Assembly (NCBI GenBank): GCA_945952065.1
Contig: CAMFGY010000014.1
Coordinates: 52,513 to 116,512 of the forward strand
Origin: an uncultured Burkholderiales bacterium
GTDB taxonomy: Bacteria > Pseudomonadota > Gammaproteobacteria > Burkholderiales > Burkholderiaceae_C
Length of the DNA: 64,000 nt
Direction: 5' to 3'
The position numbers and the translations under genes were made by a program. Shown here piece after piece: positions 42,923-52,600 of this stretch. Position 1 is the first letter of the stretch. Every line of letters starts with the position of its first letter. The notes under the pieces were generated by a model that saw only the letters and a list, made by a program, of their open reading frames with translations, searched no databases and was not told the DNA's origin.

Positions 42923-43813
42923 TCAGTTCTCCTTGTAGATGCGCACCCAGTCCACGCTCATCTGGGCCGGGAAGACGGTGCTGGCATCTGGCGAGCCCGG
43001 CCAGTCGCCGCCGACGGCCAGATTCAGAATCAGGAAAAAAGGCCGTTCAAACACCCAGCTGCCGCCCGCAGGCAGGGTGGCCGGCGTGAGTCGGTGGTAT
43101 TCGACGCCATCGACCAGCCAGATGATTTCATTCGGCCGCTTGATGATGCTGAAGACATGGAAGTCGTCCGACACCGGCCGTTTGAAGTCAAAGGGCTTGC
43201 CCGCGCCTTGGGCGCCCGAGTAGCCGGGGCCGTGCGCGGTGCCATAGGCGGTGTTGGGCGTTTTGCCCACGTATTCCATGATGTCGATTTCACCGGCGGC
43301 CGGCCAGGCCAACTTGTCGGCCCCCAGGCTCCAGAAGGCCGGCCAAATGCCTTGGCCGCCGGGCACTTTGATGCGGGCTTCAACCTTGCCGTAAGTGAAG
43401 GTCACTTTGCCTTGGCTGAGAATGCGGCCCGAGCTGTAGTCGCAGGGCTTGCCATGCCAGCAGGGCCCCGCATTGGGCTGGCGCTCGGCCTTGATGGTTA
43501 AAAAGCCCTTGCCGTCCAGAAAGGTGTTGCGGGTGGAGGCGGTGTAGTACTGCAGCTCGTGATTGCCCCAGCCGCCGCTTTCTTGGTTGCCCAAGTCATA
43601 GCCCCAGTGTGCGCTGTTGGGTGCGCTGCCGGCGGGGCCGTCAAACTCATCGGACCACAGCAGGGTCCAGCCGGCGTTGGCGCTCGGCGTGGCACTGGCT
43701 GCGGCCGGCGCGGCCACACTGCCGCCGCCCCCGCAGCCAACCAACAGGGCCAACAAGGCCGGCAGGGCGGGGCTCAGGGGCTTGCGCACAACCGATGCTG
43801 CGCCTTGTTTCAT
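42923..43813 (-). CDS. Glycoside hydrolase family 16 lipoprotein (beta-1,3-glucanase/laminarinase type)
   Basis: A 296-residue secreted enzyme. The lipobox LLALLVGCGGGGS has Gly at +2, pointing to the outer membrane. The GH16 core has WSDEFDGPAGSAPNSAHWGY, the catalytic motif GEIDIMEYVG (first Glu nucleophile, second acid/base), and NLAVGGDWPGSPD. It should cut internal beta-1,3 or mixed-linked glucan bonds at the cell surface. The ATG at 43813 overlaps the GH1 stop (ATGA); a long upstream frame is rejected. Its place between GH1 and the ABC ATPase fits a beta-glucan operon. Confidence 0.93.
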   Translation of the reverse strand: MKQGAASVVRKPLSPALPALLALLVGCGGGGSVAAPAAASATPSANAGWTLLWSDEFDGPAGSAPNSAHWGYDLGNQESGGWGNHELQYYTASTRNTFLDGKGFLTIKAERQPNAGPCWHGKPCDYSSGRILSQGKVTFTYGKVEARIKVPGGQGIWPAFWSLGADKLAWPAAGEIDIMEYVGKTPNTAYGTAHGPGYSGAQGAGKPFDFKRPVSDDFHVFSIIKRPNEIIWLVDGVEYHRLTPATLPAGGSWVFERPFFLILNLAVGGDWPGSPDASTVFPAQMSVDWVRIYKEN

Positions 43814-45165
43814 GCCTGGCCTCCGGCCTGACGCCATTGCTGCAGAAAGTCGCGGTACCAAAGCGCGCTGGCCTTGGGCGTGCGCTTGAGGGTTTGGTAG
43901 TCCACATGGACGATGCCAAAACGCTTGGCGTAGCCGTAGGCCCACTCAAAGTTGTCCATCAAGCTCCACACCATATAACCGTCCACTTGCACGCCACGCT
44001 CGCGAGCCACCGTCACGGCGGCCATATGCGCTTGCAGATAGCTTTGGCGGTCGAGGTCTTGCACCGGGCCTTCGGCGGGCAGCTTGTCGGGGAAAGCGCC
44101 GCCGTTTTCGGTGATGAAGACCGGCGGCAGATGTGGGTAGTCGGCCTTCATCTGGCACAGGATGTCGGTCAGGCCTTCGGGGTAGATTTCCCATTCCATA
44201 TCGGACACCGGCAGGCCGTGGGCGCGGGCGCTCCAGTGTTGGCCCGAGGCCTGTGCCACATGGCGGGTGTAGTAGTTGATGCCCAGATGGTCCATGGGCG
44301 TTTGCAAAACAGCCATGTCACCGGCTTCGATCTTTGGTGCATCGGCGCCCAATTCATCAATGATCTCTTGCGGGTAGTGGCCGCGCAGCAGCGGGTCGCT
44401 GTACCAGCGGCGGCTCAGCGCATCGGCGCGGCGGGCCGCGGCAATATCGTCCGGCATGGCCGAGGCCGGCATGCTGGGGCCCATATTCAGCACGATACCC
44501 AGATTGGCGCTCGCGCCATCGGCGCGCATCGCCTGCAGGGCCAGGCCATGGCTGAGCATCAGGTGATGTGAGACCTGGGCCGCAATGGCGCGGTTCTTGA
44601 TGCCGGGAGCATGCACACCCACATCATGGCCCAAGGTTGCGGCGCACCAGGGTTCGTTGTGGGTGGAGATCATGTGCAGGCGGTCGCCCAAGTGCTTTTG
44701 CACATGGCGGGCGTAGTCGACAAAGCGATGCGCCGTTTCACGATTGGCCCAACCGCCTTGGTCTTGCAAGGCCTGCGGCAGGTCCCAGTGGTAGAGCGTG
44801 GCCACGGGCTTGATCTGGCGCTTGAGCAGGCCGTCAACCAGGCGTTCGTAGAAGTCCAGCCCTTCGGGGTTGAAGGCGCCGTGGCCCAGGGCCTGCACCC
44901 GTGGCCAGGCAATCGAGAAGCGATAGCAGTTGACGCCCAAGGACGCGATCAGGTCCAGGTCTTCTTCGAGACGGTGGACGTGGTCGCAGGCAATGTCGCC
45001 ATTGCTGGCATCGCTGATGGCGCCGGGCTGACGGCAAAAGCGGTCCCAGATCGATTCGCCGCGGCCATGCTCATGCACCGCACCTTCAATTTGAAAGCTG
45101 CTGGTGGCGACGCCAAACAGAAAGTCGGAAGGAAATTTCTTGTGCATAGGTGTGGTGGCTTGCAT
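43810..45165 (-). CDS. Glycoside hydrolase family 1 beta-glucosidase
   Basis: A 451-residue cytoplasmic (no signal peptide) GH1 enzyme. The start region has FPSDFLFGVATSSFQIEGAV, the acid/base Glu is in STHNEPWCA, the nucleophile Glu in VFITENGGAF, and the aglycone end in WSLMDNFEWAYGYAKRFGI. It releases glucose from imported beta-gluco-oligosaccharides. The start at 45165 shares one base with the permease stop (TAATG); ATG 45147 (MHKKFPSD) is an equally possible start. It is coupled to GH16 downstream by a four-base overlap. Confidence 0.94.
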   Translation of the reverse strand: MQATTPMHKKFPSDFLFGVATSSFQIEGAVHEHGRGESIWDRFCRQPGAISDASNGDIACDHVHRLEEDLDLIASLGVNCYRFSIAWPRVQALGHGAFNPEGLDFYERLVDGLLKRQIKPVATLYHWDLPQALQDQGGWANRETAHRFVDYARHVQKHLGDRLHMISTHNEPWCAATLGHDVGVHAPGIKNRAIAAQVSHHLMLSHGLALQAMRADGASANLGIVLNMGPSMPASAMPDDIAAARRADALSRRWYSDPLLRGHYPQEIIDELGADAPKIEAGDMAVLQTPMDHLGINYYTRHVAQASGQHWSARAHGLPVSDMEWEIYPEGLTDILCQMKADYPHLPPVFITENGGAFPDKLPAEGPVQDLDRQSYLQAHMAAVTVARERGVQVDGYMVWSLMDNFEWAYGYAKRFGIVHVDYQTLKRTPKASALWYRDFLQQWRQAGGQA

Positions 45166-45986
45166 TACTTGACGGCGCCGGTGGTCAGGCCGGCAATCAG
45201 TTGGCGGGATGAAAGAACGAAGAGCACGATCAGCGGCAGGGTGGCAATGGCCGAACCGGCCATGATGGCGCCCCATTCAGTGTTGACGGTGGCCTGCAGG
45301 CTGCGCAGTGCCAGCGGCAGCGTGTAGTTCTCGCTATTGCGCAAGACCACCAGCGGCGCCATGAAGTTGTTCCACGAGGCGATGAAGGTGATCAGCCCCA
45401 AGGTGCCCAAAGCCGGCCGCATCAGTGGCAGCGCGATATGCCAGTAGATGCCGAGTTCGCTGCAGCCATCGATGCGAGCGGCCTTGAGCAACTCGGCCGG
45501 CACCGAGGCGGCGGCAAACTGGCGCATCAGATAGATGCCGAAGGCGCTGGCCGCACCCGGGATGTAAAGCGCGCGCTGGGTGTCGATCCAGCCCAGAGCG
45601 TCCATGACCATGAAGTTGGGAATCATGGTCATGAAGGGCGGCACCAACATCGTGCCCATCACCAGCAGGAAGAGCGGACGCTTGAAGCGGAACTCCAGCA
45701 TGGCGAAGGCATAGCCAGCCATCGAGCAAAACAGCAGGGTCAGGGCCGTGGACATCAGCGCCACATAGAGGCTCCAGCCCAGATTGCGCCAAAAGGGCAG
45801 GCGACTGGTCAGCGTGGCCATATTGCGCTCCAACTCACCGCCAAACCACAGCGGTGGCGGCACATTGAAGATGGCGGCGTTGGACTGTGTCGCAAACACA
45901 AACATGAAGTAGAAGGGCGCCAGCATCAGCAGGGCACCGAAGCCGACCACGACGTAGGCGGCGAGGCGGGATGGCGTGGCTTTCAT
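45165..45986 (-). CDS. Carbohydrate ABC transporter permease (MalG type)
   Basis: A 273-residue inner-membrane protein with about six helices. The EAA loop that docks the ATPase appears as DGCSELGIYWHIALPLMRP. The start MKATPSRLAAYVV at 45986 overlaps the stop of the preceding permease by four bases. It forms the channel with the MalF-type partner for sugar import. Both neighbours overlap, showing tight co-translation. Confidence 0.93.
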   Translation of the reverse strand: MKATPSRLAAYVVVGFGALLMLAPFYFMFVFATQSNAAIFNVPPPLWFGGELERNMATLTSRLPFWRNLGWSLYVALMSTALTLLFCSMAGYAFAMLEFRFKRPLFLLVMGTMLVPPFMTMIPNFMVMDALGWIDTQRALYIPGAASAFGIYLMRQFAAASVPAELLKAARIDGCSELGIYWHIALPLMRPALGTLGLITFIASWNNFMAPLVVLRNSENYTLPLALRSLQATVNTEWGAIMAGSAIATLPLIVLFVLSSRQLIAGLTTGAVK

Positions 45987-46897
45987 GCCTGGCGCTCCTT
46001 GAAGGCTTTGTTGGTCAGCCAGGTCATCAGCACCAAGAGCGCGAAGAGCAACCAAGAGATCGCATTGGCGGCGCCAAAGTCGCTGAAATCAAAAGCCAGG
46101 CGATAGACATACATGGCCACCGTCATGGCCGCTTGGCCGGGGCCGCCACGGCCGCTGGTGAGGATGAAGGGCTCCTCGAACAACTGCATGCCGCCGATGA
46201 TGCTCAGGGTGACGCCGAACAAAATCATGGGCCGCAGCGCCGGCAAGGTGATGTAGCGGAACTGCGACCAGGCGCCGGCGCCATCCAGCCTTGCGGCTTG
46301 ATACAGGTCGCGCGGAATGGTTTGCAGCGCGGCCAGATACAGCACCAGGTTGAAGCCCAGATAGCGCCAGAACACCACCATGGCCACCGCAGGCTTCAAG
46401 GTCTGTGGCTGCCACAGCCAGTTGATCGGCTCGATGCCGAAGACGCTGTGCAGCAGCACATTGATCAGGCCGTAGTCGGTGGACAGCAGCGAGGTGAACA
46501 TCATGGCGATGGCCACCGTCGAGGTGATGTAGGGCAAGAAGTAAGCGGCCGACACTGCATGACCATGGCGACCGAAGGCTTGATTGACAAACACCGCCAA
46601 CGGTAGGGCCACCAAATGCTGGGGCACGCCGGAGACCACGGCCAGCCACAAGGTGTTTTTCAAAGACTTCCAGAACCAGGCGTCGCCCAGCACGAACACA
46701 AAGTTCTCGCGGCCCACAAAACGCATGGCTTCCAGGCCTGCGGTGGGCTCCCAGCTCTGAAAAGCCATCCACAAAGAGAACAACAAAGGGAAGAGGCCGA
46801 ACACTGCAAACAGCAGCAAGAAGGGGCTGAGCAAAAGATAGGGGGCCCATTGCGGCGGCAGCCGCAGTCGCCGTGAGGAATTGGAATGCTGAGTCAT
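45983..46897 (-). CDS. Carbohydrate ABC transporter permease (MalF type)
   Basis: A 304-residue inner-membrane protein with at least six helices, the first being YLLLSPFLLLFAVFGLFPLL. The EAA loop is DGAGAWSQFRYITLPALRP. It starts at MTQHSNSSRR (46897), 10 bases after the binding-protein gene. It lacks the large periplasmic insert of E. coli MalF, as in most oligosaccharide systems of this type. Confidence 0.93.
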   Translation of the reverse strand: MTQHSNSSRRLRLPPQWAPYLLLSPFLLLFAVFGLFPLLFSLWMAFQSWEPTAGLEAMRFVGRENFVFVLGDAWFWKSLKNTLWLAVVSGVPQHLVALPLAVFVNQAFGRHGHAVSAAYFLPYITSTVAIAMMFTSLLSTDYGLINVLLHSVFGIEPINWLWQPQTLKPAVAMVVFWRYLGFNLVLYLAALQTIPRDLYQAARLDGAGAWSQFRYITLPALRPMILFGVTLSIIGGMQLFEEPFILTSGRGGPGQAAMTVAMYVYRLAFDFSDFGAANAISWLLFALLVLMTWLTNKAFKERQA

Positions 46898-46907
46898 GGG
46901 GCCGCTT

Positions 46908-48197
46908 TCATCGGGTGGCGCGATGCACCAGCAGCGCTTGGGCATCGGCCAGGGCCTGCGGGATGGGCTTGCCGTAGATCAGCACGTTGTCGAGCTCGCC
47001 GTTGACCACCTCTTCGGCAAACTTGTTCTGCCGATGCAGGGGGCGCGCTGGAATGCGCCGTGCCGCCTCGCGCCACAGCTGGCGCGCTCGCTGCCCGCCC
47101 AAGAATTCCACGGGTTCGTCAAAGAAGGGGTCCTCATGGGCCGACAGCAGGGCCGGGAAGGCGTCTTGGCTTTTGAAGCCTTGCAACTGCAGGTCCCGGT
47201 TCAGCGTCAAATACTGGATCAAGGACCAAGCCAGCGCTTTCTTGGCCGGGTCCGAGCGGCGCGGAATTGAGTAGTAAGTGCCACCCCAACCGGCAAAGCT
47301 TTGACCCGGCAGTTGCGCAACGCGCCACAGGCCTTTGGTGCCGGGCGCCACGCTATGGGCCATTTGCCCAGCCATCCAGGCGCCGGATAACTCCGTGGCC
47401 AAGCGGCCCCGGCGCAGATGCTCGCTCCAGTCATTGCGCCAGGTGTCGACAATGGCATCCAGGCCGAGTTGCCGGCTTTGCTGTGCCAGCTGAAACGCAC
47501 GTTGGAAGTGGGCCGAAGTGATGCTGGGGCGCCCTTGTGCGTCAAAGTAAATGCTCTGACCGGCGGGTGTGCTGGCAAACAGCACGATGTCCTTTAAATA
47601 GCGGGCATGGGCGAACAGATAGGCGCCGGTGCGGGCTTTCAATTGCACCCCGGCCTGTACATAGCTCTCCCAGCTTTCGCACAAGTCCTTGATTTCCAGC
47701 CCAGCGCGTTGCAACAGGTCGGCGCGGTAGAACAGCGAGCCGGGGCCGATGTCGGTGGGCAGGGCCACGACAGCGCCCTCTCGATTGCGGGCTTGCTCAA
47801 AGGCGAAAGGCACAAAGCGCTCGCGCAAGGCTTCCGCCTGATAGGGCGGCTGCGACAGGTTTTGCAAACCCGCGCCCAGCGAGAAACGGCCCATATACAT
47901 GGTTTCCAGCGCCATCACGTCGGGCAACAGTGAGCCGCTGCTGGAGGAGGACAGGGCGGTCGTCATGGCCGTGTGGTGGTCGTCGTACTGACGGCTGATG
48001 ACCTCGACCTCAATGCCCCCTTGCGTCTTTTGCCAAGCCGGCAGGGCGCCTTTGATGATTTGGTCCACCATGGGAAAAGCGGCGACCACCAGTCGCTGCC
48101 CGGTGGGGCTGCTGCTGGCCCGACTGCTGGGTGCGAGGCTGGTCATAGGCGCCAGCGCGGCAGCGGCCAGCAATCGGCGTCGGCGAGGATGGGGCAT
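46908..48197 (-). CDS. Extracellular sugar-binding protein (family 1 solute-binding protein)
   Basis: A 429-residue periplasmic protein with an arginine-rich signal (PHPRRRRLLAAAALAPMTSL), possibly Tat. The mature protein has LPAWQKTQGGIEVEVIS, LPTDIGPGSLFYRADLLQRA and GGTYYSIPRRSDPAKKALAW, typical of MalE-like binding proteins. It is the first gene of the ABC/GH operon and starts at ATG 48197; a longer frame to 48245 reads through the operator. Ligand is inferred as beta-gluco-oligosaccharide from the neighbouring GH1 and GH16. Confidence 0.9.
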   Translation of the reverse strand: MPHPRRRRLLAAAALAPMTSLAPSSRASSSPTGQRLVVAAFPMVDQIIKGALPAWQKTQGGIEVEVISRQYDDHHTAMTTALSSSSSGSLLPDVMALETMYMGRFSLGAGLQNLSQPPYQAEALRERFVPFAFEQARNREGAVVALPTDIGPGSLFYRADLLQRAGLEIKDLCESWESYVQAGVQLKARTGAYLFAHARYLKDIVLFASTPAGQSIYFDAQGRPSITSAHFQRAFQLAQQSRQLGLDAIVDTWRNDWSEHLRRGRLATELSGAWMAGQMAHSVAPGTKGLWRVAQLPGQSFAGWGGTYYSIPRRSDPAKKALAWSLIQYLTLNRDLQLQGFKSQDAFPALLSAHEDPFFDEPVEFLGGQRARQLWREAARRIPARPLHRQNKFAEEVVNGELDNVLIYGKPIPQALADAQALLVHRATR

Positions 48198-48220
48198 GGT
48201 TGTCTCGACTCTTATCGTTT

Positions 48221-48244
48221 TGAAAGCGCTTGAAAGCGTTTTCA
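48221..48244. promoter_or_regulatory. Double LacI-type operator upstream of the ABC/GH operon
   Basis: Two overlapping near-palindromes, TGAAAGCGCTTGAA (48221-48234) and TGAAAGCGTTTTCA (48231-48244), lie in the divergent gap between the binding-protein gene and the LacI-family gene. Both match the central GCGC-type dyad of LacI-family operators and the sites before the TonB receptor gene. They could control both divergent transcripts. Confidence 0.8.
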
Positions 48245-48370
48245 TGATTCTGGATGCAAGACTCGAGCGCGCCCAACAGCGTAAACCCTAGCATGGCTGT
48301 GTTTGTTGGCCTGAAATGGCGCGCTCAAGCCGCCGTACACTGCGGCACCATCATCGCCCAAGGAGGCTGT

Positions 48371-49453
48371 GTGCCGAGTAAAACGCCAGAAAAGTCTTCC
48401 CGTCCAGCGCCAGTTAAGAAAGCGCCTTCATTGCGTGCCGATGGTCGTGGCGAAGGGGTGGTGACCCTGGAGATGGTGGCCCAACGCGCCGGGGTTTCGC
48501 CCAGCACGGTCTCGCGTATTTTGAATGGCACGGCCATCGTCAGCGAGGCCAAGAAAACCGCTGTGGATGAGGCCATCCGCACACTGGGCTTCAGGCCCAA
48601 TCCGGTGGCGCGCGGCTTGGCCGGAGGTCGCACCATGAGTGTGGGCGTGGTGACGCAGCGAATTGCCAGTCCCTTTTACGGCGAGGCGCTGAGCGGCATC
48701 GAGGTGGCGCTGGAGGCGGCCGGCTATGTGCCGCTATTCGTGAGCGGCAACTGGAACGAGGTGGACGAGCGCAAGGCCATTGAGTCGCTGCTGTCGCGGC
48801 GGGTGGATGGTGTGATCGTGCTGGCCGGGCGGCTCAGCAACCCAGACTTGAAGCAATTGCTCTCTAGCGTGCCCTCGGTGGTGGTGGGGCGCCAGCCCAG
48901 TGCCAGCGGCCTGTTCAGCTTCAGCTTCGACAACCGCGCGGGTGCGCGCTTGGCCACACAGCATTTGATCGATCTGGGTCATCGCCGCATTGCGCTGTTG
49001 CAAGGGGATTTGATCCATGAAGATGCGATTGAGCGGCAAAGCGGCTATTTGGATGCCCTGTCTGCCGCGGGCATCACGGTGGACCCGCGATTGATTGTGC
49101 AGAGCGATTACACCGAGGCGGGCGGCATGCTGGCCGTCAGCCGTTTGTTGGAGCGCGAGGTGGGGTTCAGCGCCATTTTCAGCTCCAACGATCAAATGGC
49201 CTATGGCGCAATGCTGGGCTTGTCGCGGCGCAATCTGCGGGTGCCGGATGATGTGTCGGTGGTGGGTTTTGACGACTTGACCATGTCGCGCTACACCATG
49301 CCGCCGCTGACCACGGTGCGCCAATCGGTCTATGAGACGGGCACCCAGGCGGCCACCGCCATGCTGGCCCTGCTGCAGGGCACTCAGCCCCAGGTGAGCT
49401 TGCCTGCACCCGAATTGGTCCTGCGAGAGTCGGCGCGCCGCGCCGCGCGATGA
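48371..49453 (+). CDS. LacI-family transcriptional regulator of the beta-glucan locus
   Basis: A 360-residue repressor-type regulator. The helix-turn-helix and hinge read VTLEMVAQRAGVSPSTVSRI, then LNGTAIVSEAKKTAVDEAI. The effector domain begins MSVGVVTQRIASPFYGEALS and has AIFSSNDQMAYGAM and VSVVGFDDLTMSRYTMPPLT. GTG 48371 was chosen because AGGAGG lies just upstream; the frame extends to 48254 without homology. A basic N-terminal tail of about 30 residues precedes the helix-turn-helix. It is divergent from the ABC operon and precedes the TonB receptor gene, and probably binds TGAAAGCGCTTTCA. Confidence 0.93.
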   Translation: MPSKTPEKSSRPAPVKKAPSLRADGRGEGVVTLEMVAQRAGVSPSTVSRILNGTAIVSEAKKTAVDEAIRTLGFRPNPVARGLAGGRTMSVGVVTQRIASPFYGEALSGIEVALEAAGYVPLFVSGNWNEVDERKAIESLLSRRVDGVIVLAGRLSNPDLKQLLSSVPSVVVGRQPSASGLFSFSFDNRAGARLATQHLIDLGHRRIALLQGDLIHEDAIERQSGYLDALSAAGITVDPRLIVQSDYTEAGGMLAVSRLLEREVGFSAIFSSNDQMAYGAMLGLSRRNLRVPDDVSVVGFDDLTMSRYTMPPLTTVRQSVYETGTQAATAMLALLQGTQPQVSLPAPELVLRESARRAAR

Positions 49454-49582
49454 GGTCGGCGGGGCTCTGAGGCATTGGGCTCAGGGTCGAGGTGTTGTGC
49501 CCGATAAAGGCGGTGGCTTCAGCCTAGGGGTGTCTGACTTGGGGCGTTGCTCAAAACCGCCAACCTAGGGTGTGCCCCAATT

Positions 49583-49596
49583 TGAAAGCGCTTGCA
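49583..49596. promoter_or_regulatory. LacI-type operator, distal site before the TonB receptor gene
   Basis: TGAAAGCGCTTGCA differs at one position from the perfect dyad 22 bases downstream; the centre-to-centre distance is 36 bases. Two such sites could support cooperative or looped repression. Confidence 0.7.
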
Positions 49597-49618
49597 GATG
49601 CGCGATTCTCCAAATCGA

Positions 49619-49632
49619 TGAAAGCGCTTTCA
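49619..49632. promoter_or_regulatory. LacI-type operator, perfect palindrome before the TonB receptor gene
   Basis: TGAAAGCGCTTTCA is a perfect 14-base dyad, 46 bases before the receptor ATG. CGATAAAAG follows it; a similar CGATAAGAG follows the operator of the ABC operon on the minus strand and may be part of a shared promoter. Confidence 0.85.
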
Positions 49633-49678
49633 GTGCTATTCATTCGATAAAAGCCCAAATTACATCGGAGACAAGCTC

Positions 49679-52600
49679 ATGAGAAACCCTCGCCCCGTCT
49701 GCCGTCTGTCCCTTTTGGCCAGTGCGGCCGGCCTCTTGGTGGCCGGCATGAGCGCACAGGCTCAGCAGGGCACAACTGCGGCGCCGCTGCCCCCTTCTGC
49801 AGCCGCTTCTGCGCCGAAATCACCAGATGCACAGCAACTCGACACGGTCGTTGTGACCGGTATTCGGCAAAGCTTGGAAACCTCGCTGAGCTTGAAGCGC
49901 AATGCGCGCGGGGTGGTGGACGGCATCGTGGCCGAGGAAATCGGCAAGTTCCCCGATGCCAACTTGGCCGAGTCCATGCAGCGCATTGCCGGTGTGTCCA
50001 TCGACCGCAGCAATGGCGAAGGCTCCAAGGTGACGGTGCGCGGCGTGGGTCCTGATTTCAACCTGGTGCTGCTCAATGGCCGCCAGATGCCGGCCTCCAG
50101 CTTGGGCGCGACCTTTGCGTCGAACTCGCGCTCGTTTGACTTTGCCAACCTGGCTTCCGAAGGGATTGCCGCGCTGGAGGTCTACAAGACCAGTCGTGCA
50201 GAGAATCCGACTGGCGGCATTGGCGCCACCATCAATATCAAGACCGCCCGTCCCTTGGAGAACCCTCGGCAAGTCGCCAGCCTGGGCGTGAAGCTGGTCA
50301 GCGATGAGTCCAACAAGCGCCTGCCGGATTCGATGAAGGGCACCCAGGCGACGCCTGAGTTGTCGGGCATCTACAGCAATGTGTTCGCAGACGGTACCTT
50401 CGGTATTGCCCTGGTCGGCAGCTATCAAAAGCGCAATGGTGGCTACAACCAAGCCGCGGTGGACGCGGGCTGGCGCACTTTCAAGGGCGACGAGCAAAAC
50501 TGGGGCACCATTCCTTTGCCTGGGCAGGCCGGTGCGGACAAGATCACCAACCGCCCCAAAGCCACCGATCTGTATGTGGTGCCGCAAGAGCTGCGCTACA
50601 GCCTGAACGCGTTTGAGCGCACCCGCACCAATGGTCAGTTGGTCTTGCAGTTCCGTCCCTTCAAGGATTTGACGGCCACCGTCGATCACACCTATTCGGA
50701 AAACAAGATCCACTCCAAGCGCTCAGAGCTCTCGGCATGGTTCAACTTTGGCCCTTCGTCGTCCAGCTGGACCAATGGCCCGATTGCCACGCCGATTCAA
50801 TACACCGAGACCTATCCGGCCAGCGGTCCGGCCGACGTGGCCATGGCTGGCAGCATTTACGGCACCAAGAACAAAAATCAATCGACCGGTGTGAACCTGG
50901 CTTGGAAGGCCTCGAACAATTTGTCGTTTGATTTCGACGCGCACCATTCCACCGCCACTTCGGGCGCGGACAGCCCCTATGGCAGCAACTCGACCCTGGG
51001 CGTGTCCATGCAAAACCGCGCTTTTGCAACGGCCGACTTCTCGCAAAAATTCCCCATCCTGAGCATTGGCCTGCATGGCGATCCGGCGGCCTCGCCCAGC
51101 TTGCTGCAGGTGACCGGATCGAGCTTCCGCAACAGCTATATGCGCAATGAGATCGACCAAGCGCAACTCAAGGGAAAATACGTGCTGTCTGACAGCTCGG
51201 GCCTGGACTTTGGCGTGGGCTTCACCAAGGTGAACAACCGCACGGCGTTTGCCAATGTGCAGCAGGACGATTGGGGTGGCCACAACAAGCCATCCGACTA
51301 TGACGATGCCTTGTGGAAGCCGGCCAAGCTGCAAGACTATTTCGCCCATTCCTTCGGCGCGGCCAATGGCTCGGGCCTGTTCAACAACTTCTATCTGTGG
51401 GACTTCGAAGCCGTGCGTGCTGCGGCCATCAAGGCCGACAAGAGCGACAAGTGGTTTGTGCCTTCCTCGGACTTCACCGATGATCGGCGCACGCAAGAAA
51501 AGTCCACCAGCGCCTTTATTCAGTACGTGAAGGACTGGGAGTGGGGTGTGCCCATGAATCTGGCCATGGGCTTGCGCTATGAGCGCACCACGGTCAATTC
51601 GCAGGCCTTGGTGCCCATCGTCAAGGGCATCAACTGGGTGAGTGCCAATGAGTTTGCATTGGTCAAGGGAACTTCGGACTTCACCGCGCTGTCCGGCAGT
51701 TACAACTACTACTTGCCCAGCATCGACTATGAAGCGGAGTTGAGCGACAAGATCAAGATGCGAGCCAGCTATGGCGAGACCATTGGTCGCCCGGGCTGGG
51801 GGGCGATTCAAGGCGGCGTGACCTTGTCGGACTTCCGCGTCAACGGCGGCTCGGGCAGCCAGGGCAACCCGGCGCTGAAGCCTCTGCTGTCGAAGAACTT
51901 TGACCTCTCGGCCGAGTTCTACTACGCCAAGGGCAGCTACGCAGCCTTGGGCCTGTTCAAGAAGAACATCAGCAACTTCATCGGCTCCAGCACCTTGCAG
52001 GCCAAGCCCGCCGGCTTGACCACGCCCATCAATGGTCCGCTGTACAACGAGGCCGTGGCCAAGAACTGCGCCACCAAGGATGCGGTGTGCATTCGCAACT
52101 ACATCCTGAACACCTACAACGGCACACGCGGCGTGGTGCGTACTGGCTTTGACGGCACCGGCAACCCAGTCGGCACCATTGCCGGCCAGCCCGGCGATCC
52201 AGAAGCCGTGTTCACCATCAGCGCGCCCAGCAACCAGCGCAGCGATCACATCAAGGGCTTGGAGTTCAATATCCAGCACAGCTTTGGCAGCAGCGGCTTT
52301 GGCGTCGCCGCCAACTACACCTTGGTGAAGTCAGGTCTGAAGTACGACAACAGCAATCTGACCGAGCAGAACGCGCTCTTGGGCCTGGGCAACTCGGCCA
52401 ATTTGGTGGGCTTCTTTGAGAACTCGAACTTCAGCATTCGCGCCGCCTACAACTGGCGTGATGAGTTCCTCAGCAGCACCACGGCCGATGTGTTTGGCTC
52501 GGCGGGTCCGGCTTACACCGACGCCTATGGGCAGTGGGACCTCAGTCTGGGTTATAAGTTCAGCAAGAACCTGAGTGTGAACTTCGAAGCGCTCAATCTG

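Noticed and set aside
50723..52279. 518-codon minus-strand open frame opposite the TonB receptor
   Set aside because: It is a shadow of the receptor gene; the translation has no known fold or start signal.
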